Shown: piece after piece, positions 1-8,198 of the stretch
Position numbering within the stretch: the stretch's first letter is position 1
How the letters are laid out: the number at the start of each line of letters is the position of its first letter
Source: Yersinia frederiksenii ATCC 33641
GTDB taxonomy: Bacteria; Pseudomonadota; Gammaproteobacteria; Enterobacterales; Enterobacteriaceae
Length of the DNA stretch: 64,000 nucleotides
Direction: 5' to 3'
Assembly (NCBI RefSeq): GCF_000754805.1
Contig: NZ_KN150731.1
Span: 4,141,886-4,205,885 of the forward strand
Translations under genes and position numbers: made by a program
The notes under the pieces: model-generated
Told to the model about the DNA's origin: nothing
Databases searched by the model: none
The model's input: only the letters and a program-made list of their open reading frames with translations

Positions 1-546
1 ACTGATTGGCGAGGTGACCTGAGTATATGCCAGGTTAATACGCGCTGTTTCTACCGCCGCTTTTGCCGCAAGAACTGAAGCATTGGCTTGCATAGAAGTG
101 GACACTGCCTGGTCATACTCTTGCTTACTGATGTAGTTAGTACCCAGTAACGGTTTGTAACGGTTCACTGTCAGGCGTGCGATTTCAGCAGCAGCTTGCG
201 CTTTGGCTAAATCACCTTTTGCACTGTCGTAAGCCGCCTGATAGGTGGCCGGGTCAATTTGATAAAGAGATGTTCCGGCGGTGACATCACTGCCTTCAAC
301 ATAGTTACGTTTAAGAATGATTCCGCTAACTTGCGGGCGAACTTCTGCAACACGGAATGCGGACGTGCGGCCTGGCAACTCGGTTGTGATATTCAGTGGT
401 GCTGCTTTCAATGTCACAATACCGACTTCAGGTGCTTGTTGAGCATGGGCTTGCGCCGCATCTTTGTCATTACATCCTATAAGTACTAAGCTGCCTGAAA
501 GTACCAGAATTGCAGCCAGAGGCATTACCCCTCTGTTTTTGCTCAT
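1..546 (-). CDS. acrA: AcrA, efflux periplasmic adaptor (3' end outside window)
   Basis: The membrane fusion protein of the AcrAB-TolC multidrug pump; it bridges the inner-membrane RND transporter AcrB and the outer-membrane channel TolC. The visible 182 residues are the N-terminal part of a protein that is normally about 400 residues. They begin with a lipoprotein signal peptide ending in the lipobox LIGC, followed by the biotinyl-lipoyl-like half (TTELPGRTSAFRVAEVRPQ) and the start of the alpha-helical hairpin. The start codon lies at 544-546, after a GAGG ribosome site. It is divergent from acrR and shares its operator. The remainder of acrA, and presumably acrB, lie left of the window. 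The recalled E. coli leader is nearly identical. Confidence 0.95.
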   Translation of the reverse strand, partial: MSKNRGVMPLAAILVLSGSLVLIGCNDKDAAQAHAQQAPEVGIVTLKAAPLNITTELPGRTSAFRVAEVRPQVSGIILKRNYVEGSDVTAGTSLYQIDPATYQAAYDSAKGDLAKAQAAAEIARLTVNRYKPLLGTNYISKQEYDQAVSTSMQANASVLAAKAAVETARINLAYTQVTSPIS

Positions 547-618
547 AGATAAACCTCAAGTGTCCGATTTTTAATTTAATCCAATGGATCACAAGCTTTA
601 AAACCCATTGCTGCGTAA

Positions 619-624
619 ATTATA
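619..624 (-). promoter_or_regulatory. Probable -10 box of acrA
   Basis: On the minus strand the hexamer is TATAAT, a perfect -10 box, just downstream of the AcrR operator in the direction of acrA. The arrangement is the same as in the E. coli acrAB promoter, so operator occupancy would block the polymerase. This is inference from position; no start site can be read from sequence alone. Confidence 0.55.
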
Positions 625-638
625 TGTGCGTGCTATGG

Positions 639-662
639 TACATACATTCGTGAATGTATGTA
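639..662. promoter_or_regulatory. AcrR operator (24-bp palindrome)
   Basis: The two arms, TACATACATTCG and TGAATGTATGTA, form a near-perfect inverted repeat in the acrA-acrR intergenic region. It differs by only one base from the E. coli AcrR operator as I recall it. AcrR binding here represses acrAB and its own gene; ligand binding releases it. Confidence 0.9.
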
Positions 663-690
663 AATCGCACCCCCTCGAAAAAACAACGCT

Positions 691-1347
691 ATGGCACGAA
701 AAACCAAACAGCAAGCCGAAGAGACCCGGCAACAAATTCTAGATGCCGCAGTGCGGGAGTTTTCTGCGCACGGGGTTTCTGGTACATCGCTTACTGATAT
801 TGCTGCCGCGGCAGGTGTAACCCGAGGCGCGATTTACTGGCACTTCAAGAATAAGGTAGACCTATTTAACGAGGTTTGGGCATTATCCGAGTCTAAAATT
901 GGTCAGCTTGAACTAGAGTATCAGGTAAAATATCCTGATAATCCACTCCGTATTCTGCGCGAGATACTCATCTATGTACTTGTTTCTACACGTGAGGACT
1001 GCCGACGCCGCGCATTAATGGAGATTGTATTCCATAAATGTGAATTTGTCGGTGAGATGACCTCTGTTCATGATGCGCGCAAAGTTCTTGATTTAGCTAG
1101 TTATGAGCGAATTGAATCGGTTTTGCAAGGCTGTATTGAAGCAAATCAATTACCCGTCAACCTTGATACTCGCCGTGCTGCGATAATCATGAGAGCCTAT
1201 ATTACAGGTTTGATGGAAAACTGGCTTTTTATGCCAGAAAGTTTTGATATAAAACAAGAGGCACCGGTATTAATTGATGCCTTTATGGATATGTTAGCCC
1301 ACAGCCTTTCATTGCGAAATGAGACGAATAGCAAGGTATCGGATTAA
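691..1347 (+). CDS. acrR: AcrR, TetR-family repressor of acrAB
   Basis: A TetR-family transcriptional repressor of 218 residues, about the family's usual length. The N-terminal helix-turn-helix is clear (residues about 28-60, [20 protein letters not shown]). The C-terminal region is the ligand-binding dimer domain that senses dyes, bile components and drugs in E. coli AcrR. It is divergent from acrA, with the operator 29 bp upstream of its start. Its stop is 14 bp before the next ORF, a YchN-like gene that may share the transcript. Confidence 0.95.
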   Translation: MARKTKQQAEETRQQILDAAVREFSAHGVSGTSLTDIAAAAGVTRGAIYWHFKNKVDLFNEVWALSESKIGQLELEYQVKYPDNPLRILREILIYVLVSTREDCRRRALMEIVFHKCEFVGEMTSVHDARKVLDLASYERIESVLQGCIEANQLPVNLDTRRAAIIMRAYITGLMENWLFMPESFDIKQEAPVLIDAFMDMLAHSLSLRNETNSKVSD

Positions 1348-1361
1348 CTGGAGAGGTTTAT

Positions 1362-1727
1362 ATGAGTTATGAAGTGAATTCACTGGTCGTGATTGCCAAT
1401 GGCGCTGCTTATGGTCATGAGTCACTATTTAATGCCCTACGTTTATCTATTGCCTTGAAAGAACAGCAAACAACTCTCGATTTACGTCTATTCTTAATGT
1501 CTGATGCAGTTATTGCCGGGCTGAATGGGCAGCAGCCACGAGAAGGTTATAATTTGCAGCAGATGCTGGAAATACTGACTGCACAGAATGTTCCCGTTAA
1601 ACTTTGTAAAACCTGCGCGGATGCGCGTGGAATTAGTGAGTTAACGCTCGTTGATGGTGTAGAAATTGGCACGCTGGTAGAACTTGCACAATGGACACTG
1701 GCGGCTGAGAAAGTTCTGACGTTCTGA
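1362..1727 (+). CDS. DsrE/YchN-family protein
   Basis: A 121-residue protein closely resembling E. coli YchN, a small DsrE/DsrF-fold protein. The diagnostic parts are VIANGAAYGHESLFNALRL near the N-terminus and VPVKLCKTCADARGI (residues about 78-92), which holds two cysteines. Members of the fold serve in sulfur relay or have no known function; YchN itself has no established role. A good ribosome site (GGAGAGG) precedes the ATG. In E. coli this gene is not beside acrR, so the acrR-ychN-mscK order is a local difference. Co-transcription with acrR is likely from the 14-bp spacing. Confidence 0.85.
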   Translation: MSYEVNSLVVIANGAAYGHESLFNALRLSIALKEQQTTLDLRLFLMSDAVIAGLNGQQPREGYNLQQMLEILTAQNVPVKLCKTCADARGISELTLVDGVEIGTLVELAQWTLAAEKVLTF

Positions 1728-1916
1728 GTTCCAAGGGAGTTCCTGATGTTGATTTCCTAAATCAACTGATATTTCTGGCGGTTACATTACATTTTGCAGC
1801 AAGTGCGTAACTGCCCGCATTATTACTGCTATTCACGCTCTGAAAGACTTTTCTTATTATGAGCCAAGATTGAACGTGATAGGATCTCATCCTCTGTGCT
1901 GAAATGAAGTTCAAAT

Positions 1917-4900
1917 ATGAGCAGCAAATTTCACAAGCAATATTATTTACCATTCGCTGTGCCAGTAATTGCGCCAACAAGCGCGTTTTTATTACGCCTA
2001 CAGATAATACTTATCCTGCTTATAATTACATTATCATTTTCCCCTTCACTCTTTGCTGCGGGAATAAATGTAGATGTACCGACTCGTAATGAAGTACTGA
2101 GCCAACTGGATACATTATCAAAGCAAAAGATATTGTCCCCGGCGGAAAAACTATCACAACAGGACCTGACCAAGACACTTGAGTACCTCGATACTATCGA
2201 GCGAACCAAGCAGGAAACCAATCAGCTTAGACAGCAATTGGCGCAGGCTCCGGCGAAGTTACGTCAGGCGACAGAAGGGCTGGATGCTCTTAAGAATAAC
2301 TCGGCCGACACCATAACCCGTGAGTCACTGGCCAACTACTCATTGCGCCAGTTGGAGTCACGTTTAAACGAAACGCTGGATGATTTGCAGTCCGCCCAGG
2401 AAGATCTCTCCGCCTATAATAGCCAGCTCATTTCCCTGCAAACTCAGCCCGAGCGCGTCCAGAGTGCGATGTATAATGCATCGATGCGTTTAATGAAAAT
2501 TCGTAATCAACTTAATGGGTTAGCGCCGAACCAAGAAACTTTACGACCCACCCAACAGCAAGAGTTATTGACAGAACAGGTCATGCTAAACGCGCAGTTA
2601 GATTTGCAGCGTAAAAATCTGGAAGCCAATACTACCTTGCAAGATTTGCTACAAAAACAACGAGATTATACCACTGCACACATTAACCAACTGGAGCGCT
2701 ATGTCCAGTTACTGCAAGAAGTGGTGAGTGGTAAACGTTTAGTTCTGTCAGAGAAAACGGCCAAAGAGGCGCAAGCACCTGCTGACGCGACAGATATCCA
2801 AAATGACCCTTTAGTCAGTCGTGAATTAGCGATAAACAAAGAATTGAGCCAGCGATTAATTAATGCCACTAAAGAAGGCAACACACTGGTACAACAGAAT
2901 ATTCGGGTTAAGAATTGGCTGGATCGCGCCCTACAATCTGAGCGAAATTTAAAAGAACAAATTACTGTGTTACGCGGCAGTTTATTGCTTTCTCGCATTT
3001 TGTATCAGCAGCAGCTCAGTTTACCGACCTCTGGTTTGATTACCAATATGGGGCCGCGCATCGCCGATCTACGACTAGAGCAATTTGAAATTAATCAGCA
3101 GCGTGACCAACTCTTCCAAGGGGATGACTATATTCAGACCCTGACGAGTGACAGTAAAGAAAAAATCAGCCCTGATGTGGAAGATGCATTGGGGCAAATT
3201 GTTGATATCCGTCGCGAACTGCTGGACCAATTAAATAAGCAGTTGGGTAACCAACTGACATTGGCTATCAATCTACAAATTAACCAGCAACAGTTATTGA
3301 GTGTCAATGAATCACTACAGCATACGCTGACACAACAGATTTTCTGGGTTAGCAGTAACAAGCCGATGGATTGGTCTTGGCTGAAAGCACTACCGGGGGC
3401 GCTCAAGGCAGAAATAAGTAATTTCCACTTTACGCTGTCATGGGGGGATGTCTTCGCCGGCTTGCTTAAATCACTGGTGTTCTTGGTTCCGATGCTAATT
3501 GCGGTGGGTGTGATCCGCTCTCGCTTTACCATCATCAATAAGCATCTGGGTAGTCTGGCTGATGATGTTGGGCAATTGAAACGAGATAGCCAAATGCACA
3601 CCCCGGTTGCCATCATGTTCACTTTGCTAAAAGTGCTACCAGGCACCCTGATTATCTTAGGTGTCGGTTACTGGTGTTTGCGCTCAGATTTCAATCTTAG
3701 TGATGTGCTTTGGAGCTTCTTCCAACGTTTGGCCCTGTTCTGGCTCGTTTTTGACCTGACATATCGCATGTTATCGCCAGGTGGTATCACTGAACGGCAC
3801 TTTATGATAGCGGCTGAGCGATGTGCACATTATCGCCGTCAGATGGTACGTCTAGGGGCAGCATTATTGCCGGTTATCTTCTGGTCAGTACTAGGGGAGA
3901 AAAATCCACTTCGACTAGTCGATGATGTTATCGGACAGGTAGTCATTGTTATTTCCCTGGCACTGCTGGCCTTGTTCGTTTATCCCTTCTGCCGTGATAG
4001 CTGGCGTGAGAAAGACTCTCATGCGGTCAGGTTAGTGATTGTTACCGCCGTGGCTGTAACACCCATCATATTGATTGGATTGATGATTGCTGGGTATTTC
4101 TATACCACATTACAGTTAGCTGGCCGCTGGATTGATAGTCTGTACTTATTATTCTTGTGGAATATCGTTTATCTAACAGCGATTCGTGGCTTGGGGGTCG
4201 CGGCGCGGCGTCTGGCATATCGGCGAGCAATTGCACGGCGGCAAAGTCTGGTTAAAGAGGGAGCCGAAGGTAGTGAACCAGTAGAAGAGCCGCCACTGGC
4301 GTTGGATCAAATTAACCAGCAATCATTACGGCTGACCACCATGGCACTGTTTGTGATCTTTGCCAGCGCCTTCTATGGGATTTGGGCTGATCTCATCACT
4401 GTTATCTCCTATCTTGACAGTATCTCGTTGTGGCATTACAGCTCGACGATAGCAGGCGCGAGTGTTACACAGGCTGTTACGCTGGGTAATATGCTAGTCG
4501 CTCTGATGGCGTTGGTGGTGGCTTATATTCTGACGCGTAACTTACCAGGTTTGCTTGAAGTGGTTGTATTGTCGCGTTTGCAATTACGGCAGGGGACTTC
4601 TTACGCGATCACCACGATTCTGACTTATCTGATTACCGCGATTGGGGGAGTAACCGCGCTAGGTTCACTGGGTGTTTCGTGGGATAAGTTACAGTGGTTG
4701 GTAGCGGCACTGTCTGTGGGGCTAGGGTTTGGTTTACAGGAAATCTTTGCTAACTTTGTGTCGGGCTTGATTATTCTCTTTGAACGTCCTGTTCGTATCG
4801 GTGATACCATTACTATTGGCACTTTCTCTGGGAATGTCAGCAAAATACGTATCCGCGCAACAACCATTACCGACTTTGACCGCAAAGAAGTGATTATTCC

Positions 4901-5369
4901 GAATAAAGCTTTTGTTACCGAACGCCTGATCAACTGGTCACTATCAGATACCGTCACCCGAATTATCATTAAAGTCGGGGTGGCCTATGGCTCTGATTTA
5001 GCAAAAGTAAAAGAGATTTTGCTAAAAGCAGCGCATGAAAATCCGCGGGTCATGGCTGACCCTGAGCCTCATGTATTCTTCCTTAACTTTGGTGCCAGCA
5101 CTCTTGATCATGAATTGCGAGTGTATGTGCGCGAGTTAGGCGACCGAAGTTATACGGTAGATGAATTGAACCGGGCGATCGATAAGCTATGTCGTGAGAA
5201 TGACATCAATATCGCCTTCAATCAGTTAGAAGTGTATTTACATAAATCTGATGGCACAGAAGTTCAGGAAGTCAGCCGCTCATTTGATACTAAAGGTTTA
5301 CCGTCAGGTCAATCTGACGTTGGGGATAGGAAACCTGATTTACCGGATATCAATAAGCCACTCGCGTAA
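1917..5369 (+). CDS. mscK: MscK, mechanosensitive channel (KefA)
   Basis: A large MscS-superfamily mechanosensitive channel, gated by membrane tension and potassium in E. coli, which releases solutes upon osmotic down-shock. The 1150-residue length is close to that of E. coli MscK (about 1120). It has an N-terminal signal/TM segment (residues about 24-47), a long glutamine-rich periplasmic coiled-coil region (about 55-480), a run of transmembrane helices (about 510-910), then the MscS core. The pore-lining helix lies near residue 919-965 (VAALSVGLGFGLQEIFANF), followed by the beta domain (PVRIGDTITIG). The start was taken at the first ATG with the signal sequence; the ribosome site is weak. 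It is convergent with rsmS. Confidence 0.95.
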   Translation: MSSKFHKQYYLPFAVPVIAPTSAFLLRLQIILILLIITLSFSPSLFAAGINVDVPTRNEVLSQLDTLSKQKILSPAEKLSQQDLTKTLEYLDTIERTKQETNQLRQQLAQAPAKLRQATEGLDALKNNSADTITRESLANYSLRQLESRLNETLDDLQSAQEDLSAYNSQLISLQTQPERVQSAMYNASMRLMKIRNQLNGLAPNQETLRPTQQQELLTEQVMLNAQLDLQRKNLEANTTLQDLLQKQRDYTTAHINQLERYVQLLQEVVSGKRLVLSEKTAKEAQAPADATDIQNDPLVSRELAINKELSQRLINATKEGNTLVQQNIRVKNWLDRALQSERNLKEQITVLRGSLLLSRILYQQQLSLPTSGLITNMGPRIADLRLEQFEINQQRDQLFQGDDYIQTLTSDSKEKISPDVEDALGQIVDIRRELLDQLNKQLGNQLTLAINLQINQQQLLSVNESLQHTLTQQIFWVSSNKPMDWSWLKALPGALKAEISNFHFTLSWGDVFAGLLKSLVFLVPMLIAVGVIRSRFTIINKHLGSLADDVGQLKRDSQMHTPVAIMFTLLKVLPGTLIILGVGYWCLRSDFNLSDVLWSFFQRLALFWLVFDLTYRMLSPGGITERHFMIAAERCAHYRRQMVRLGAALLPVIFWSVLGEKNPLRLVDDVIGQVVIVISLALLALFVYPFCRDSWREKDSHAVRLVIVTAVAVTPIILIGLMIAGYFYTTLQLAGRWIDSLYLLFLWNIVYLTAIRGLGVAARRLAYRRAIARRQSLVKEGAEGSEPVEEPPLALDQINQQSLRLTTMALFVIFASAFYGIWADLITVISYLDSISLWHYSSTIAGASVTQAVTLGNMLVALMALVVAYILTRNLPGLLEVVVLSRLQLRQGTSYAITTILTYLITAIGGVTALGSLGVSWDKLQWLVAALSVGLGFGLQEIFANFVSGLIILFERPVRIGDTITIGTFSGNVSKIRIRATTITDFDRKEVIIPNKAFVTERLINWSLSDTVTRIIIKVGVAYGSDLAKVKEILLKAAHENPRVMADPEPHVFFLNFGASTLDHELRVYVRELGDRSYTVDELNRAIDKLCRENDINIAFNQLEVYLHKSDGTEVQEVSRSFDTKGLPSGQSDVGDRKPDLPDINKPLA

Positions 5370-5416
5370 AATCCTTGGGTGGGCAATAGGGATAAATACC
5401 ATTACCGTCAGTCAAC

Positions 5417-5442
5417 AAGGCGATACCGTTGCGTATCGCCTT
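5417..5442. terminator. Hairpin between mscK and rsmS
   Basis: AAGGCGATAC and GTATCGCCTT form a ten-base-pair stem with a six-base loop between two convergent genes. No T-tract follows on either strand, so it may act as a Rho-dependent end or RNA-stabilising hairpin rather than a classical intrinsic terminator. Confidence 0.5.
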
Positions 5443-5473
5443 GACGAAGCATAAAAGTATCGACAGAACTTGG

Positions 5474-5629
5474 TTATTCAGAAGTCTGATGGCGGAGCTT
5501 ACGCTGATAATCAAGTTGTACGATCGCTAACGCTGCCAGTGCTGTTTCTGGCGCTATCTCATTGCATTCCAGCAAGTAGATAAGATCTACTGCCAGTTGC
5601 AGTTCTGGTGAAGCTTTTTCAACTGACAT
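5474..5629 (-). CDS. rsmS: RsmS (YbaM), small pleiotropic regulator
   Basis: A 51-residue ORF on the minus strand beginning MSVEKASPELQLAVDLIYL and ending KLRHQTSE. It matches the short YbaM/RsmS family, which is found beside priC in enterobacteria, as it is here. RsmS has been linked to regulation of secreted factors in Pectobacterium; the molecular mechanism is not settled. The protein is acidic and helical, with no membrane segment or signal peptide. The start is the only ATG, and the gene is convergent with mscK. Confidence 0.85.
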   Translation of the reverse strand: MSVEKASPELQLAVDLIYLLECNEIAPETALAALAIVQLDYQRKLRHQTSE

Positions 5630-5848
5630 AATGTGGCCAACATTTGATTTTCAGTTAATTGGGAAAGTCGGGTGGCAATACCCCTAATATGGGTTCTCAC
5701 CTGACTTGATATCAATCTTTATGCCCAATAGGTCTCAATGTGCTTAAGGCTGCAAACTAAAGCAGCCAACATACCAGCACTGGGTATTAACATTATAGAG
5801 AACTATACGCTGTCGGAACCCCAATGATTCAAAAAATGTGACAAATAT

Positions 5849-6385
5849 TCAAAAACCGTTCTCTTTCTTTTCAATGCTACGCTCTATTTTTATCAGCGCT
5901 TGTCTACAGCGCATTAAACGACCTTCTAGTGCGGCGAGCTCTTTCTGTATCTTTTGCTGATCTGTTAATAAACTTTGCTTACCAAGCTGGCTCTCTCGGT
6001 CCTGAATCATTGCCAGAATGCGCCGTTCATAATCTTGATGTTCAGCCAGTTTATGGTAAGGGTCCAGCTTATTATCCCGAGGTTCAGGGTTTGATTTCCT
6101 TAACTTCTGTGTTGCTAACTCTCGTTGTAGTGCGGATATCTGTGCAACCAACTTTTCAGCCAGAAAAGCAACTTGCTGTGTCCGGTTCTCTGCCACAACC
6201 TGTTTCAGTTGCGCCATATTTTTGTGCACTTCCATTAGATAATCACGATAGCGGTTACCATGATTACTAAACAATTTCAGATCAAAGCGGGCTTGCTGAG
6301 AAGGTGTATTAGCTTGCGGGCCGACCTGTGCAGATAATGCTTCGATTTGGCTTTCAAGCACCTGTAATAACTTTTCCGTACTCAT
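5849..6385 (-). CDS. priC: PriC, primosomal replication protein N''
   Basis: A 178-residue, highly helical, basic protein. PriC reloads DnaB helicase at stalled forks that have single-strand gaps, in the PriC branch of replication restart. The family signature ARFDLKLFSNHGNRYRDYL lies at residues about 32-50, and the C-terminal arginine/lysine-rich helix ALIKIERSIEKKE is typical. A ribosome site (GGAGAAG) lies immediately before the ATG at 6385. It lies upstream of rsmS, with a 219-bp gap, and is divergent from ybaN. Confidence 0.93.
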   Translation of the reverse strand: MSTEKLLQVLESQIEALSAQVGPQANTPSQQARFDLKLFSNHGNRYRDYLMEVHKNMAQLKQVVAENRTQQVAFLAEKLVAQISALQRELATQKLRKSNPEPRDNKLDPYHKLAEHQDYERRILAMIQDRESQLGKQSLLTDQQKIQKELAALEGRLMRCRQALIKIERSIEKKENGF

Positions 6386-6655
6386 GGCGCTTCTCCTCGG
6401 CGTTTTTCGCTAGCTTGCCGGAGTTACAAGCAAGAGGCGAGTAAATATATGTATTGTGCTAGTCATGCCAGAATATCTATTGATGATGGTTAACACATGC
6501 GTTATTGATAGAGCTGCATTGATGAATATTATATCCCCGTGATCTTTCAAGCTACAGGGGGCTGCTATCGCTTATCCTGCGGACTAGGCAAACACTTTAT
6601 CAGTCTGTTGCCGCTGAGCTTCAACTAGGAATGTATAGTTAATGAAAGTGAGTAT

Positions 6656-7036
6656 ATGTCTCGTTGGTTGCTAATTGCTTTGGGTTGGCTGGCGGTAGTG
6701 TTGGCGACTTTAGGTGTCGTGCTGCCTCTGCTACCGACTACACCATTTTTGCTATTGGCCGCGTGGTGTTTTGCTCGATCCTCTCCGCGTTTTCATTATT
6801 GGTTACTTTACCGTTCTTGGTTTGGCAGCTATATACGCACGTGGCAACAACACCGAGCTTTGCCTCCTGGGGTAAAATGGAAAGCAATATTCGTTACTGT
6901 GCTGACTTTCGCTCTTTCGTTGTGGTTAGTGAAAATTTGGTGGGTCAGGGGCATCTTGCTCGTTATATTAACGGTATTGCTGACTTTCATGTTACGGATG
7001 CCAGTTATTGACCTATCGCAACAAAAAAAGCCCTGA
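6656..7036 (+). CDS. ybaN: YbaN, DUF454 inner-membrane protein
   Basis: A 126-residue membrane protein of the DUF454 family. Three to four hydrophobic segments are visible (residues about 3-25, 27-40, 73-90, 92-113). The conserved core LGVVLPLLPTTPFLLLAAWCFARSSPRF sits between the first two; the following YRSWFGSYIRTW is also typical. No enzymatic or transport function is established. The neighbours priC and apt are the same as in E. coli. The ribosome site is AAAGTGAG. Confidence 0.9.
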   Translation: MSRWLLIALGWLAVVLATLGVVLPLLPTTPFLLLAAWCFARSSPRFHYWLLYRSWFGSYIRTWQQHRALPPGVKWKAIFVTVLTFALSLWLVKIWWVRGILLVILTVLLTFMLRMPVIDLSQQKKP

Positions 7037-7266
7037 GCAGTTCACACCAGTTGCTTTTTAGTATCAGTTTGCATAGATTTGAGCGTTTTCGTGCGCGGGG
7101 TATTCCCTCGTTGCGTCCTTAGGGTTAAGGATGCAGTAATTTGCTCTATTGAGGCGATATGGGTAGACAGAAATATTGCCGGATAAGACAAGTTACTCAG
7201 TTGATGCCAATTTAGCACCGACTGGCCGCGCTTTAGTATGTACAGCAGTTTTATCAGGCACAAATT

Positions 7267-7830
7267 ATGACCGCTACTGCACCTAATTCAGCACAACAGC
7301 TTGAATATATTAAAAACAGTATTAAAACCATCCCTGATTATCCAAAAGCGGGAATACTGTTCCGTGATGTGACCAGCTTGCTGGAAGATCCCTTAGCCTA
7401 TGCTGCCAGTATTGAACTGCTGGTTGAGCGCTATCTGGATGCAGGCGTGACCAAAGTCGTAGGCACCGAAGCTCGCGGTTTTCTGTTCGGTGCACCAGTG
7501 GCTTTGTCTCTCGGCGTAGGTTTTGTTCCCGTACGTAAACCAGGCAAGCTGCCACGTGAAACCATCAGCGAAAGCTATGAGTTAGAATATGGCATCGACA
7601 AACTCGAGATCCACACTGACAGTATACAACCTGGCGATAAAGTCTTGGTTATTGATGACTTACTGGCTACTGGTGGCACGATTGAAGCAACGGTTAAGCT
7701 GATCCGTCGTCTGGGTGGTGAAGTGACAGATGCTGCGTTCATTATCGATTTACCTGAATTGGGTGGTGAAACTCGCCTAACTCAGCAAGGGATCACTTGC
7801 TACAGTCTGGTCTCTTTCAGCGGTCACTGA
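7267..7830 (+). CDS. apt: Adenine phosphoribosyltransferase
   Basis: Salvages adenine: adenine + PRPP gives AMP + pyrophosphate, in the cytoplasm. The protein is 187 residues, the family's usual size. The PRPP-binding loop is [17 protein letters not shown] at residues about 125-141, and the adenine-side motif [10 protein letters not shown] is at 66-75. It precedes dnaX, as in E. coli. The start is the ATG at 7267. A weak hairpin follows the stop, so at least part of the transcription probably ends before dnaX. Confidence 0.97.
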   Translation: MTATAPNSAQQLEYIKNSIKTIPDYPKAGILFRDVTSLLEDPLAYAASIELLVERYLDAGVTKVVGTEARGFLFGAPVALSLGVGFVPVRKPGKLPRETISESYELEYGIDKLEIHTDSIQPGDKVLVIDDLLATGGTIEATVKLIRRLGGEVTDAAFIIDLPELGGETRLTQQGITCYSLVSFSGH

Positions 7831-8198
7831 TAGCACTAAAAACTAATTTTATTGAAAATTGGTTGTCTGGAAAGAGTAGCCTCGCCGTCAGTCGTGAGGC
7901 TATATTTAAGTGTTCCAGCCTGTTCCTCAAGCCTGATAACATTTGGGTAAGAGAAGTGCACTCAGTGACAAACGTCTCCCTACCAGCAAATTCTGATGCT
8001 TCCTCGTGTGACTTCTAAGCTTCCTCCACTGTCTGCCAGAGTAGGATTCACTGGCAAAGTAAATTTATGGGAATGCGGATGGGCGTACTGATACACTACG
8101 GTAAGCATCGTCATTATGCGACTTGCATATGTCCGAAAAACGGCCAAATTAGCTATACTAGGTTAAATTATCCATCATAAATCAACGATGAAGCATTA
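7831..8198. other. apt-dnaX intergenic region with a hairpin
   Basis: These 368 bases contain no supported gene. TAGCCTC (7877-7883) pairs with GAGGCTA (7896-7902), a seven-base-pair stem followed by TATATTTAAG, which is at best a weak terminator for apt. The last 60 bases, AT-rich with TAGCTATACTAGG, plausibly hold the dnaX promoter. Confidence 0.5.

Noticed and set aside
3134-3646. Long minus-strand frame of 170 codons opposite mscK
   Set aside because: It is antisense to a clear, well-conserved gene, has no recognisable domain, and its residue composition is typical of a shadow frame.
7042-7263. Minus-strand ORF of 73 codons between ybaN and apt
   Set aside because: No family resemblance or ribosome site; it covers the expected apt promoter region.
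7797-8018. Plus-strand ORF overlapping the end of apt
   Set aside because: It begins inside apt in another frame and has no recognisable domain.
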